Positions 50,081 to 58,900 of a stretch of 64,000 nt of DNA are shown here, piece after piece; the first letter of the stretch is position 1; every line of letters starts with the position of its first letter. The DNA comes from Pyxidicoccus caerfyrddinensis (lineage in GTDB: Bacteria > Myxococcota > Myxococcia > Myxococcales > Myxococcaceae): positions 1 to 64,000 of the forward strand of contig NZ_JAAIYA010000021.1 in assembly GCF_010894405.1 (NCBI RefSeq). The letters are read 5' to 3'. The translations under genes and the position numbers were made by a program. The notes beneath the pieces were generated by a model. That model saw only the letters and a program-made list of their open reading frames with translations. It did not search any database and was not told the origin of the DNA.

Positions 50081-51370
50081 ATGACGACGCCCGACACCAC
50101 GACGGAGGAGGTTCCTGGAGTTCCTCGCCGGCCACGGGTGCTGTTCACCGTGGGCGGCACGGCATTCGAGTTCGTCCGCAAGCTGGAGGTGCGCTCCACC
50201 GGCGAATTGCTGATGCTCGCGAGGCGGCGCTACCGGGGAGGACTCGGAGGCCCGGTGGTGGTGAAGCGGCTGAGCAACCCCGCGAGCTTCGTGGAGCGCC
50301 GCCGCCTGGTGGAAGAAGTGGAGCTGACCTTCCGCCTCAACCACCCGGGCATCGCCAAGGTGCACCATCTCAAGCTGTACCGGGGCGCGCCCCATGTGGT
50401 CATGGAATACGTCGAGGGCCGCTCGCTCGACACGGTGCTGAACCTGGCCGCCATGCGGCGCAGCCCCATGTCCCCGGCCTTCGCCGCGTACGTCGTCGCC
50501 GAGGTGGCCGAGGCCCTGCACCACGCGCACTGCCTCACGGACGACCTGAACCGGCCGCTCCACATCGTCCACCGTGACGTGAGCCCGAGGAACATCCGGG
50601 TCGGCATCCACGGCGAGGTGAAGCTGACGAACTTCACCGCGGCGGCGTCCTCCCTGACAGGCCGCGAGGTGACGAGCCGCCCGCTGGTGAAGGGCGACAT
50701 CACCTATGCCTCGCCGGAGGCCCTGAAGAGGACGGCGGTGGACGCGCGCTCGGACCTGTTCTCGCTGGGGCTGGTGCTGCTGGAGTTGCTCACGAGCCGG
50801 CACCCGCTGATGGTGGAGGACACGGTGCCGGTGCCCACGGAGGCGAAGCCCCTGGAGGCACAGGGGCCCACCTGGATGCCGGTGAACGAGGTGGCCGCGC
50901 GGATGGTGCGCCTGGGCTCCGAGCAGGTGGCCCTGCTGGCGACGAGCGTCCCGGAGGACCTGCGCGCCCTGGTCATTCGTGCCCTGCGCCAGGAACCCTC
51001 GGAGCGCTTCCAGTCGGGCGCGGAGATGGCGGCGGCGCTGCGCACCTGGCTGCGTGCTCACGCACCGAGCTACGGACGACACGAGGCAGCGGAGGAGCTC
51101 GCCCGCGCGGCGGTGGAGGCCACCGGCCGGCGCAACCAGGCGGAGCTGCTCGAAGGCGGACTCCATCCGGAGGAGCTCACGGCCGACGAGGCCGCCATCG
51201 CGCTGGAGCCCGAGTCCCCATCAGACAGCGCCCCGAAGGAGGCCAGCGACCCGTGCGCGGCACAGCCACCCGCCGTCACTCCCGAGCAGCCCGCGGATGA
51301 AGACCCGGGCGCTCAACAGCACCAGGGCACACAGGGTCCCCCGGAGGACCCCGAGGACTCCGAGCCCTGA
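50081..51370 (+). CDS. Predicted Ser/Thr pseudokinase
   Basis: The protein has 429 residues. The kinase fold is clear: VVVKRL with K62, VMEYVEGRSL, HIVHRDVSPRN (HRD at 164-166), TYASPEAL and RSDLFSLGLVLLELLTSRH. The metal-binding DFG is replaced, though: KLTNFTAAAS stands where KLTDFGIA is usual (Asn184, Thr186). The glycine loop (VRSTGELLMLARR) is also degenerate. It should therefore be inactive or very weak, and may regulate the intact kinase encoded just upstream. After the domain comes a disordered Pro/Glu/Ala-rich tail. The start follows AGAGG; a longer frame exists. Confidence 0.85.
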   Translation: MTTPDTTTEEVPGVPRRPRVLFTVGGTAFEFVRKLEVRSTGELLMLARRRYRGGLGGPVVVKRLSNPASFVERRRLVEEVELTFRLNHPGIAKVHHLKLYRGAPHVVMEYVEGRSLDTVLNLAAMRRSPMSPAFAAYVVAEVAEALHHAHCLTDDLNRPLHIVHRDVSPRNIRVGIHGEVKLTNFTAAASSLTGREVTSRPLVKGDITYASPEALKRTAVDARSDLFSLGLVLLELLTSRHPLMVEDTVPVPTEAKPLEAQGPTWMPVNEVAARMVRLGSEQVALLATSVPEDLRALVIRALRQEPSERFQSGAEMAAALRTWLRAHAPSYGRHEAAEELARAAVEATGRRNQAELLEGGLHPEELTADEAAIALEPESPSDSAPKEASDPCAAQPPAVTPEQPADEDPGAQQHQGTQGPPEDPEDSEP

Positions 51371-51375
51371 GCAGC

Positions 51376-52353
51376 TCACCGTCCGAACACGCCCATCACC
51401 AGCAGCACGACCAGCAAGAGGACGAGCACCCCTGCCACCACCGCCGCCACACGCCATCCGGAGATGGGGGTCTCGCCGAGGACGACTCCGGCGTCCTGCC
51501 CGTGCACCACCACGCGGTACGCCTTGCCCTTGTACCGGTACGCGAGCACGTACGCGGGCAGCGCGAGCCGCGTGGTGTGCAGGCTGGAGAGGGCCACGGC
51601 GACATGCACGTTCCGGAAGCGCCGTCCGGGAATGACGCCCTGCTGGAGCCGCTCACGCGACAGCCGCTCCACCGCCTCCAGCACCGTGCGCCTCGCCCCC
51701 GAGCGCGTGGCCTCGAAGCGCTCCACGTGCGCGCCCTCCGGCCCTCTCGGCGCTCCCTCCGCCGAGCCGCGCTGGTAGTGGGGCGCCAGCGCCTCGCACT
51801 CCTTCACCTTCAGTCCCTTCGAGGCCGGCACGGGGATGTTCTCGAAGTCGAAGCGCGTGCGCCCCGCATGCGGCGCCCAGCTCGAGCGTCCCGACCCCGC
51901 ATCCGAGTCCGCCGTCCAGCTCGCATCCACGCCCGCCTGGAAGCTCCACGCCGGCCACCACAGCGGCTGCAGCGACTCCACCGCGGCCTCCTCCGCCAAC
52001 CCCGACGGACGGAAGAAGCCACCCTTCCCCAGGAAGCCCATCAGCGCGGCGCGCGCCGCCGCCGGGTCCACGGTGAAGGGCAGCCACACCTCCGCCTGCT
52101 CCACCGGGTCCGCCGTCGTCTCCACGCGCGTCACCGAGCCGCAGAAGTCGCACCTCGGCGCCTTCGCCTCGGCCGAGTACTCCATGGCCGCGCCGCAGTT
52201 CTCACAGCGCACCACCCGCGCCGTCTCGCGCTCCACCGCCCCGTGCACCGGAGGTGGCGTCGTCAGCCCGCAGATGGGGCAGCGCAGGTCCTCCGCCTCC
52301 AGCGCGCTCGCACAGCGCTGGCACGGCGCCACCGTGGGCACGGCCGTGCTCAC
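51376..52353 (-). CDS. Zinc-ribbon protein with C-terminal membrane anchor (A)
   Basis: The protein has 325 residues from a GTG that overlaps the upstream gene's stop by four bases (GTGA). Three Cys pairs form zinc ribbons near the N-terminus (CQRCASALEAEDLRCPIC, then CENCGAAMEY and RCDFCGSV). A middle domain follows (WWPAWSFQAGVDASWT, HYQRGS). The last 25 residues are a membrane helix (VAAVVAGVLVLLLVVLLVMGV) with the body in the cytoplasm. It is a homologue of the gene upstream. Role unknown; the family resembles tail-anchored zinc-ribbon proteins often mis-annotated as helicase-like. Confidence 0.72.
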   Translation of the reverse strand: MSTAVPTVAPCQRCASALEAEDLRCPICGLTTPPPVHGAVERETARVVRCENCGAAMEYSAEAKAPRCDFCGSVTRVETTADPVEQAEVWLPFTVDPAAARAALMGFLGKGGFFRPSGLAEEAAVESLQPLWWPAWSFQAGVDASWTADSDAGSGRSSWAPHAGRTRFDFENIPVPASKGLKVKECEALAPHYQRGSAEGAPRGPEGAHVERFEATRSGARRTVLEAVERLSRERLQQGVIPGRRFRNVHVAVALSSLHTTRLALPAYVLAYRYKGKAYRVVVHGQDAGVVLGETPISGWRVAAVVAGVLVLLLVVLLVMGVFGR

Positions 52354-53303
52354 CGTCCACCTCCCTGCGCCAGCAGCCACCCCGCCACCACCAGCACGAG
52401 CAGCACGAGGACGGCGGCCACCACCTTCCACACGGAGATGGGCGCCTTGCCGTGCACCTCGCCCGTCTGTCCGTTCACCAGCACCCGCAGCGGCGGCGCT
52501 CCTTCCGCGTAGCGCACGGCCAGGACCCAGACGGGCAGCAGGCACACGTCCAGCGCCTCCCACTCCAGGCGCGACTCGTGCTCCAGCTCACGGTGCGAAT
52601 CCCCCGGCATGAACTGCCCCAGGCGTCCTCCCACCCGTTCCTCCGCCTCCTGGCGCGCCTGCGCGAGGCACTGCTCACGGGTGAGGGAAGGCTCCTCGGC
52701 CACCCAGCCGGAGATGAGGGCCGGCGTGTACCGCGCCAGCCCTCGCAGGTCGAAGGGCTCCAGCGCCTCCAGCTCGTCGTTGCGCAGGCCGGTGGACGCG
52801 GTGACGAGCACGTCCGCCACGTACCCCTTCAGCTCACCGTTCAGCGAGCGCCACTCGGTGCGCGTCACCGTGCGAGTGCGCGTCACCGTCTTCCCGTTCT
52901 CCGTCGTCGTGTACGTCTCCTGCTCCTGGTAGTCCTCGCCGATGGACGCACGGAAGCGCGAGTGCGCCAGCACGCTGTAGAGGTACGCGGGCACGTAGAC
53001 GCCGCGCACCTCGCCGGGCTCGGCGGAGCGGATGCCGGAGCGCGTGAAGCGGCTGCGCGTCTTCAGCCACCGCGCCACGTGCTCCTTCGCGGCGACGTGG
53101 GTGAGCGCGAAGCCCAGCGCGAAGACGGGCTCCGGTACACCCGCGGCGGGCGGCCGCTCCACCACGTTGGGCGCGGCGCAGTACGGGCAGCGCATGGTGC
53201 GCAGCGAGGCCTCCACCACCAACTGCGCGCCACACGACGGACAGCCCAGGTGGAGCCGGGGCCCGGATACCGCGACGGTCGTCTCCTCGAACTGCTCGGG
53301 CAT
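52350..53303 (-). CDS. Zinc-ribbon protein with C-terminal membrane anchor (B)
   Basis: The protein has 317 residues from MPEQFEE; a longer in-frame start ten codons upstream is possible. One zinc ribbon is seen (LGCPSCGAQLVVE, MRCPYCAAPN). The domain that follows contains VYVPAYLYSVLAHSRFRASI and a Thr/Arg-rich hairpin (TENGKTVTRTRTVTRTEW). The end is a membrane helix (VVAAVLVLLVLVVAGWLLA). The layout and the strand before the helix (LRVLVNGQTGEVHGKAPIS) match the downstream gene, with which it forms a coupled pair. Both probably sit together at the inner membrane. Confidence 0.72.
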   Translation of the reverse strand: MPEQFEETTVAVSGPRLHLGCPSCGAQLVVEASLRTMRCPYCAAPNVVERPPAAGVPEPVFALGFALTHVAAKEHVARWLKTRSRFTRSGIRSAEPGEVRGVYVPAYLYSVLAHSRFRASIGEDYQEQETYTTTENGKTVTRTRTVTRTEWRSLNGELKGYVADVLVTASTGLRNDELEALEPFDLRGLARYTPALISGWVAEEPSLTREQCLAQARQEAEERVGGRLGQFMPGDSHRELEHESRLEWEALDVCLLPVWVLAVRYAEGAPPLRVLVNGQTGEVHGKAPISVWKVVAAVLVLLVLVVAGWLLAQGGGR

Positions 53304-53882
53304 CAGCGCGCTCCCCGTGAAGGCCCTTTGCATGAGTCTGGCCCGACCAGCCGCACGCTTCCAGGCGCCGGAAGGTAGACATTTCGCGGCAGTCGGTTCG
53401 AAGACACCGGGGCCGTTCGGACCGCAGGTCCCCTTTCTTCGCTCGAAGGCAGACAGGAAGCGCCACTGACAATTCCTGTCACCCGCAGGTCAGGAACGAC
53501 TGACGCACCCCGCACCCGGGCCGGCCCTCCAAATCAGACACGGTCCACTATCAATTACTTGTAAAATATTGATGACAAGGCGCGAGCGTCCCTGGTAACA
53601 ACCGGCCGTCGAAATGTAGAAGGCAGACAGTCTCCAGCACCGCTGTCACCCCCCATGCTCCTGGGCGGCTAGGGCCTATCGGTCCCCCGGAGGAGCTTCC
53701 CCTCGATGGCATCTGAGGCCGGCCCCTCGCACTCCCGCGACACGGGAGTCGTGTGCCCGGGCAGAGCCCCCACTCCCCCTCCCCGGACCGCGCTCGCGGT
53801 AACGGGAGACGTGTACCCCGGATGGCCTTCGAAGGCCGTCTGTCCAATCGTGCCACAACGCAATGCAACACAAGGAGAGCGA
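53304..53882. other. Long regulatory gap before the first RCC1 gene
   Basis: These 579 bp hold no convincing gene. They contain an AT-rich dyad (ATCAAT 53552-53557, ATTGAT 53570-53575), a perfect stem ACTCCCG-CGACA-CGGGAGT (53731-53749), two similar 17-bp direct repeats starting ACGGGAG at 53742 and 53802 (60 bp apart), and a 14-bp palindrome (separate entry). This suggests an untranslated leader or operator region for the RCC1 gene. Confidence 0.45.
53824..53837. promoter_or_regulatory. GGCCTTCGAAGGCC palindrome before RCC1 gene 1
   Basis: This is a perfect 14-bp palindrome, extendable to 20 bp with one G-T pair, 46 bp upstream of the ATG. It could be an operator or an RNA hairpin. Confidence 0.4.
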
Positions 53883-56243
53883 ATGAAGAAGCCATCACGC
53901 CGTCCGGTGCTGTCTCGTGGAGTCCTCGGGGCGCTGCTCGCCCTGCTGGCCACCCCCTGGTTGGGCACGGGCTGTAGCGAGTCCTCTACCCCCCAGCCGC
54001 CGCCCGTGAGTCAGGACGCGCAGACGTCCGAGGCCCGCTTCGCCATCAACATCGACGAGGACTCCGGCGCCCCGAAGCCGGGCTTCGTCTCCGCCCAGGC
54101 CTTCCGCGCGCAGGACGTCACCCGCATCACCATCGACGTCTGGGAGCAGGGCCAGCAGGAGACTCCCCTCTTCCTCGCCTTCGACCTCACCCGGACTCCG
54201 AACACCACGCAGTGGTCCGGCACCCTCCCCTTCCTGCCTCGCGGAAAGACGCTCACCTTCTTCGCCAGGGCCTACGGCACCGCCAGCGCCACGCTTCCGC
54301 TCTTCAGCGGCAGCACGGACCAGCAGCTCACCACCGACTTCTCCGACGTCACCATCCGCCTGGTTCCGTCCAATGACGGCGCGGAAATCACGCTGCCGCG
54401 CATCAGGCGCATCAGCATCCCCAGCGCCTTCACCTCCGGTCAGGCCGGCAACATCAGCTTCCTCGTCGAGGCCAACACCGGCGAGCACCTCACCTACTCC
54501 ATCACCGGCTCCTCGGCGTCCGGCGGCGGCTCCTTCTTCCCGGTCAGCGGCGCCATCACCCTGCTGGCCACCAGTGGCACCTTCGTCAGCCAGTACGTGC
54601 CGGGCGCCGTCACCACCGAGTCCGAGTTCGTCCACACCGTCAAGGTGACCAACGAGGGCGGCCACTCCGTCACCACCACCTTCAAGACGCGAGTGAAGCC
54701 GGCCGGCTCCACCCCCAACGTCGGCGACACCGACATCCTCGTCCTCTTCAACCCCGTCATCAACGGCCTGGATGCCAGCCGGCTGGTGGGCACCGGCAAC
54801 GTCACCTTCACCGCCACCGTGGACGATGACGGCCCCGCCGAGGCGCTCACCTACGCCTGGGGCTTCGCGCCCGGCGAGACCTATAACCCGGTGCCCGCCT
54901 TCACCACCCAGACCAACCCCACCACCCTCCAGAACTACACGACGAGCGTGCGCGGCCTGCTGACGCTGGCGGTGACGGACGGCAACAGCGGCACCACCAC
55001 GCTGGAGTACGCGCTGACGCCGGACCAGTTCCCGGACAACCCGGCCGTGGACGGGCCGCTCACCGGCATCAACAGCATCCGCGCGGGGGAGAACCACACC
55101 TGCGCCCTCTTCAACAACGGCCTGCTGCGCTGCTGGGGCCGCAACCACCTGGGCCAGCTCGGCTACGGCAACACGCTCCCCATCGGCACCACCTCGTCCA
55201 ACCTGCCCTATACCGCGGGGGACGTGCCCCTGCTGAGCGCGGCGACGAGGGTCGCCACGGGCGGCAATCACACCTGCGCCCTGCTCGACTCCGGCCTGGT
55301 GCGCTGCTGGGGCAACAACCAGTTCGGCCAGCTCGGCTTCAACAGCACCGAGCACGTGGGCGACGGTGAGGCCATCGCCAGCTTCGGCTACGTCAACCTG
55401 GGTGGCAACGCGGTGAAGCTCGCCGCTGGCTTCGAGCACACCTGTGCCTTGATGGACACGCAGAAGGTGCGCTGCTGGGGCCGGAGCCAGTACGGCCAGC
55501 TCGGCTACGGCAACACCAACAGCATTGGCGACAACGAGCAGCCCTGGCGCGCGGGCGACGTGGACGTGGGCGCTCCCGTCCAGGACCTGGTCGCGGGCGG
55601 GTACCACACGTGCGCGCTCCTGACAGACGGCAACGTGCGCTGCTGGGGCCTGGGCACCAGCGGCCAGCTCGGCTACGGCACCACCGCCAACGTCGGCGAC
55701 AGCCAGAACCCCTCCAGCCGGGGGAACGTGCCGGTGGGCGGCCCCGTGCGGCAGCTTTCCGCGGGAGGAACCCACACGTGCGCCCTGCTCAACACGGGCC
55801 GGGTCCGCTGCTGGGGCCTGGGCACCAGCGGCCAGCTCGGTTACGGCAACGGCACCAGCGTCCTCCAGCCCACCGTCGCGGGTGACGTGAACCTGGGCAC
55901 GCCCACCACCCGGGCGCTTCAGGTGGCCGCGGGCGGCGCCCACACCTGTGCCCTGCTGGATGACGGCGCCCTCAAGTGCTGGGGCGCCGGCGCGGACGGA
56001 CGGCTGGGCTACGGCAGCTCCGCCACCCAGCTGGCGCCTCCCGCCGCCACGGTGAACCTGGACGGCGCCACCGCGTACCAGATTTCCGCGGGCGGAGCCC
56101 ACACCTGCGCCCTGCTGAGCACCGGCAAGGCTCGCTGCTGGGGCAACGGCCTCTACGGCCAGCTCGGCATCGGCAGCATCCTGGACATCGGCGACACCGA
56201 GCTCCCCACCCAGGACGTGCAGCTCCTGCCAGCCACGCCGTAG
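53883..56243 (+). CDS. RCC1-repeat lipoprotein, paralogue 1
   Basis: The 786-residue precursor has a lipoprotein signal ending WLGTGC (Cys near 31). Residues about 45-190 form a first beta domain (ARFAINIDEDSG, SGTLPFLPRGKTLTFFARAYG), followed by two Ig/cadherin-like domains to about 390. Then come seven RCC1-type blades of the form HTCALLDSGLVRCWGNNQFGQLG, each with a Cys pair likely to form a disulfide. Seven blades should close one propeller. Exported and surface-exposed by inference, ligand unknown. AAGGAGAGCGA precedes the ATG. It is the first of three tandem paralogues. Confidence 0.88.
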   Translation: MKKPSRRPVLSRGVLGALLALLATPWLGTGCSESSTPQPPPVSQDAQTSEARFAINIDEDSGAPKPGFVSAQAFRAQDVTRITIDVWEQGQQETPLFLAFDLTRTPNTTQWSGTLPFLPRGKTLTFFARAYGTASATLPLFSGSTDQQLTTDFSDVTIRLVPSNDGAEITLPRIRRISIPSAFTSGQAGNISFLVEANTGEHLTYSITGSSASGGGSFFPVSGAITLLATSGTFVSQYVPGAVTTESEFVHTVKVTNEGGHSVTTTFKTRVKPAGSTPNVGDTDILVLFNPVINGLDASRLVGTGNVTFTATVDDDGPAEALTYAWGFAPGETYNPVPAFTTQTNPTTLQNYTTSVRGLLTLAVTDGNSGTTTLEYALTPDQFPDNPAVDGPLTGINSIRAGENHTCALFNNGLLRCWGRNHLGQLGYGNTLPIGTTSSNLPYTAGDVPLLSAATRVATGGNHTCALLDSGLVRCWGNNQFGQLGFNSTEHVGDGEAIASFGYVNLGGNAVKLAAGFEHTCALMDTQKVRCWGRSQYGQLGYGNTNSIGDNEQPWRAGDVDVGAPVQDLVAGGYHTCALLTDGNVRCWGLGTSGQLGYGTTANVGDSQNPSSRGNVPVGGPVRQLSAGGTHTCALLNTGRVRCWGLGTSGQLGYGNGTSVLQPTVAGDVNLGTPTTRALQVAAGGAHTCALLDDGALKCWGAGADGRLGYGSSATQLAPPAATVNLDGATAYQISAGGAHTCALLSTGKARCWGNGLYGQLGIGSILDIGDTELPTQDVQLLPATP

Positions 56244-56425
56244 CCCACGGCTCTCGAGCGGGGGCCCGCGTCATCGGGGCCCTCGCTCTCTGTCGTTTCG
56301 AGCCCGGTCCTCGGACCTTCGCGGCGAGGTGTCACCGCGCCACCGTCCGGCACCGTGACACCCGGCCGCGAAGGCCGCCGAGCACCGGGCTCGCTCCACG
56401 TCTCAACCGAAGGAGTTGCCCCGTG

Positions 56426-58801
56426 ATGAATCCCGCCGTCTCCCGCCCTCGCGCCCGAAGTCCGCTCGTCGCGCTGACCGTCCTGCTCGCCGCCACCTGG
56501 GCCGCCACCGGCTGCAGCACGCCAGCAGAGCCCGAGCCGTCATCGACCTCCTCCGTCACGGTCCTCATCGCCGTGGACGAGACCTCCTCGGAGGCGCTGC
56601 CCTCGGGCCCGTCCGCCATGTCCCTGCGGTTGGGGGCCGGAACGGTGTCCGCGCTGGGCTTCTCCTTCGCGGACGTCACCAGCATCCAGGTCGACGTGAA
56701 GGACGCGTCGACGGGCAATCCCCTCTTCGTCAACGTCGACCTGGCGCCCACCGCCGCCGGGTGGGCGGGCGTGCTGCCCACGCTGCCCCAGAACAAGCTG
56801 CTGACCTTCATCGCGCGCGCTCGCGGGGTGAATGCGGACGCGGATGCCGGCGCGGGTGACTCGGTGCTCTTCAATGGCAGCACGACGGTGGCGCTCACCT
56901 CCGCCGCGGAGACGGTGGGCATCACCCTGGTGCCCATCAACGATGGGGCCACCATCGAGCTGCCGCGCATCAAGAAGATCAGCATCCCCGGCGAGTTCGC
57001 CCTCGGGCAGAGCGGCAACATCACCTTCTTCGTGGAGGCGACCGCCAACAGGGCGCTGAGCTACAGCCTCACCGCCGCCGCCTCTGGCGGCAGCTTCCAG
57101 CCCGCCTCGGGCAGCTTCACCATGCCGGGCGCCAGCGGTGCCTTCGTCGTCCGCTACGCCCCGCCCCTCACGCTGGCGACCACCACCGAGTTCACCCACG
57201 AGCTCAAGGTCACCAACCAGGAAGGCCACTCGGTGAGCACCACCTTCAAGACGCGGGTGGTGCCACCGGACGGCACCGGCGGCTCGCCGTCGAACACGCC
57301 CACCGTGCGCGTGGTCTTCAACCCCGTCATCAACGGGCTCGCCGCCAGCCGGACGCTCGGCACGAACAAGGTCACCTGGACGGCCAACGTCGCGGACGAC
57401 AAGCCCCTCGATGCGCTCGCCTATGCGTGGAGCTTCACGCCCACCGGCACCGTCACCCCGGCTCCGTCCTTCACCGCGCAGACCAACCCCACCGTGCTGC
57501 AAGGGTACGCGCCCACGCTGGAGGGCACGCTGACGCTGGAGGTGACGGACGGCGACGCGGGCAAGACGACGGTGAAGTACCTGCTGGCGGCGAACCAGTT
57601 CCCGGACCAGCCGGGGCAGACTGGCGGCGGCACCGACATCGCGCAGCTTCGCGCGGGTGACACGCACACCTGCGCGCTGCTCAACGACGGCTCCGTCCGC
57701 TGCTGGGGCACTGGCAGCCTGGGCCGGCTCGGGTACGGCAACACCGACACCATTGGTGACAACGAGCTCCCCTCCTCGCGAGGAGCCGTCCCGTTGCCGG
57801 AGAAGGTGTCACAGCTGGCCACGGGCGGGGCGCATACCTGCGCGCTGCTCGGCAGCGGCCTCGTGCGGTGCTGGGGCAACAACCAGTACGGCCAGCTCGG
57901 CTACAGGCACACCAATCACATTGGCGACACCGAGCCCGTCACCAGCATGGGATACGTCAACCTGGGGACTCCCGCCGTGCGCATCACCGCGGGCGCCAAT
58001 CACACCTGCGCCCTGCTCACCACGAACAAGGTCCGCTGCTGGGGCCTCAACGGGTCAGGCCAGCTCGGATACGGGCATACCAACAACATCGGCGACGACG
58101 ATGAGCCCTCGTCCGTGGACGTGCAGGTGGGCGCGCCGGTGCAGGACGTGTTCGCCCGGGGCAACCACACCTGCGCCCTGCTCCTCTCCGGCAAGGTGCG
58201 CTGCTGGGGCGACAACTCCCTGGGCCAGCTCGGCTACAGCAACGGCGGCAGCGCTGTTGGAGACAACGAGCATCCGTCCTCCGTTGGCGACGTGAACCTG
58301 GGAGGGACGACCATCCAGCTCGCCCTGGGAGGCAACCACACCTGCGCCTTGATGGACACCGGCGCCATGAAGTGCTGGGGCTACAACGCACAGGGCCAGG
58401 TTGGAAACGGCAGCAGCGGCGCCACCTTCAACCCCGTCGTCTACGACGTGGGCCTCGGCGCGGGCAACAAGGCCATCCAGGTGGCCGCGGGTGCAAACCA
58501 CACCTGCGCCCTGCTCGGCTCGGGCCTCATCAAGTGCTGGGGCGCGGGGAGCAGCGGCCAGCTCGGCTACGGAAACACCAACCAGTTGCTTGCGCCACCG
58601 GGCAACTACACGGGGCTGAACAACATCCCCGCCTACTTCCTCACCGCGGGCGCCAATCACACCTGCGCCCTGCTCACCAACGGCAAGGCGCTCTGCTGGG
58701 GTGTGGGAAGCAGCGGCCAGCTCGGCTACGGAAACACCAACTCCATCGGCGACGACGAGCAGCCGTCGACCCAGGACGGAATCTCCCTGCTGGCGCCGTG
58801 A
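56426..58801 (+). CDS. RCC1-repeat lipoprotein, paralogue 2
   Basis: The 791-residue precursor has lipobox WAATGC; AAGGAG lies ten bases before the ATG and a GTG sits directly in front. It has the same plan as paralogue 1: N-terminal beta domain, Ig-like domains (AYAWSFTPTGTV), then seven blades (HTCALLGSGLVRCWGNNQYG and so on). The N-terminal domain carries an insertion rich in Ala/Asp/Gly (NADADAGAGDS) absent from the others. The gap after paralogue 1 is 182 bp; a strong hairpin follows its stop. Confidence 0.88.
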   Translation: MNPAVSRPRARSPLVALTVLLAATWAATGCSTPAEPEPSSTSSVTVLIAVDETSSEALPSGPSAMSLRLGAGTVSALGFSFADVTSIQVDVKDASTGNPLFVNVDLAPTAAGWAGVLPTLPQNKLLTFIARARGVNADADAGAGDSVLFNGSTTVALTSAAETVGITLVPINDGATIELPRIKKISIPGEFALGQSGNITFFVEATANRALSYSLTAAASGGSFQPASGSFTMPGASGAFVVRYAPPLTLATTTEFTHELKVTNQEGHSVSTTFKTRVVPPDGTGGSPSNTPTVRVVFNPVINGLAASRTLGTNKVTWTANVADDKPLDALAYAWSFTPTGTVTPAPSFTAQTNPTVLQGYAPTLEGTLTLEVTDGDAGKTTVKYLLAANQFPDQPGQTGGGTDIAQLRAGDTHTCALLNDGSVRCWGTGSLGRLGYGNTDTIGDNELPSSRGAVPLPEKVSQLATGGAHTCALLGSGLVRCWGNNQYGQLGYRHTNHIGDTEPVTSMGYVNLGTPAVRITAGANHTCALLTTNKVRCWGLNGSGQLGYGHTNNIGDDDEPSSVDVQVGAPVQDVFARGNHTCALLLSGKVRCWGDNSLGQLGYSNGGSAVGDNEHPSSVGDVNLGGTTIQLALGGNHTCALMDTGAMKCWGYNAQGQVGNGSSGATFNPVVYDVGLGAGNKAIQVAAGANHTCALLGSGLIKCWGAGSSGQLGYGNTNQLLAPPGNYTGLNNIPAYFLTAGANHTCALLTNGKALCWGVGSSGQLGYGNTNSIGDDEQPSTQDGISLLAP

Positions 58802-58824
58802 CACAGTCGCGGTGAAGCCGCGAA

Positions 58825-58858
58825 GGGAAGGGCAGGGGCACCGTCCCCGGCCCTTCCC
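58825..58858 (+). terminator. Strong hairpin after RCC1 paralogue 2
   Basis: GGGAAGGGC-A-GGGG and CCCC-G-GCCCTTCCC form a 13-bp stem with one symmetric mismatch around a six-base loop, 24 bp after the stop. Confidence 0.75.
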
Positions 58859-58900
58859 TCTCGCACGAGCCCCACGCCCTCAGTCCCCCAGGAACTCCGC

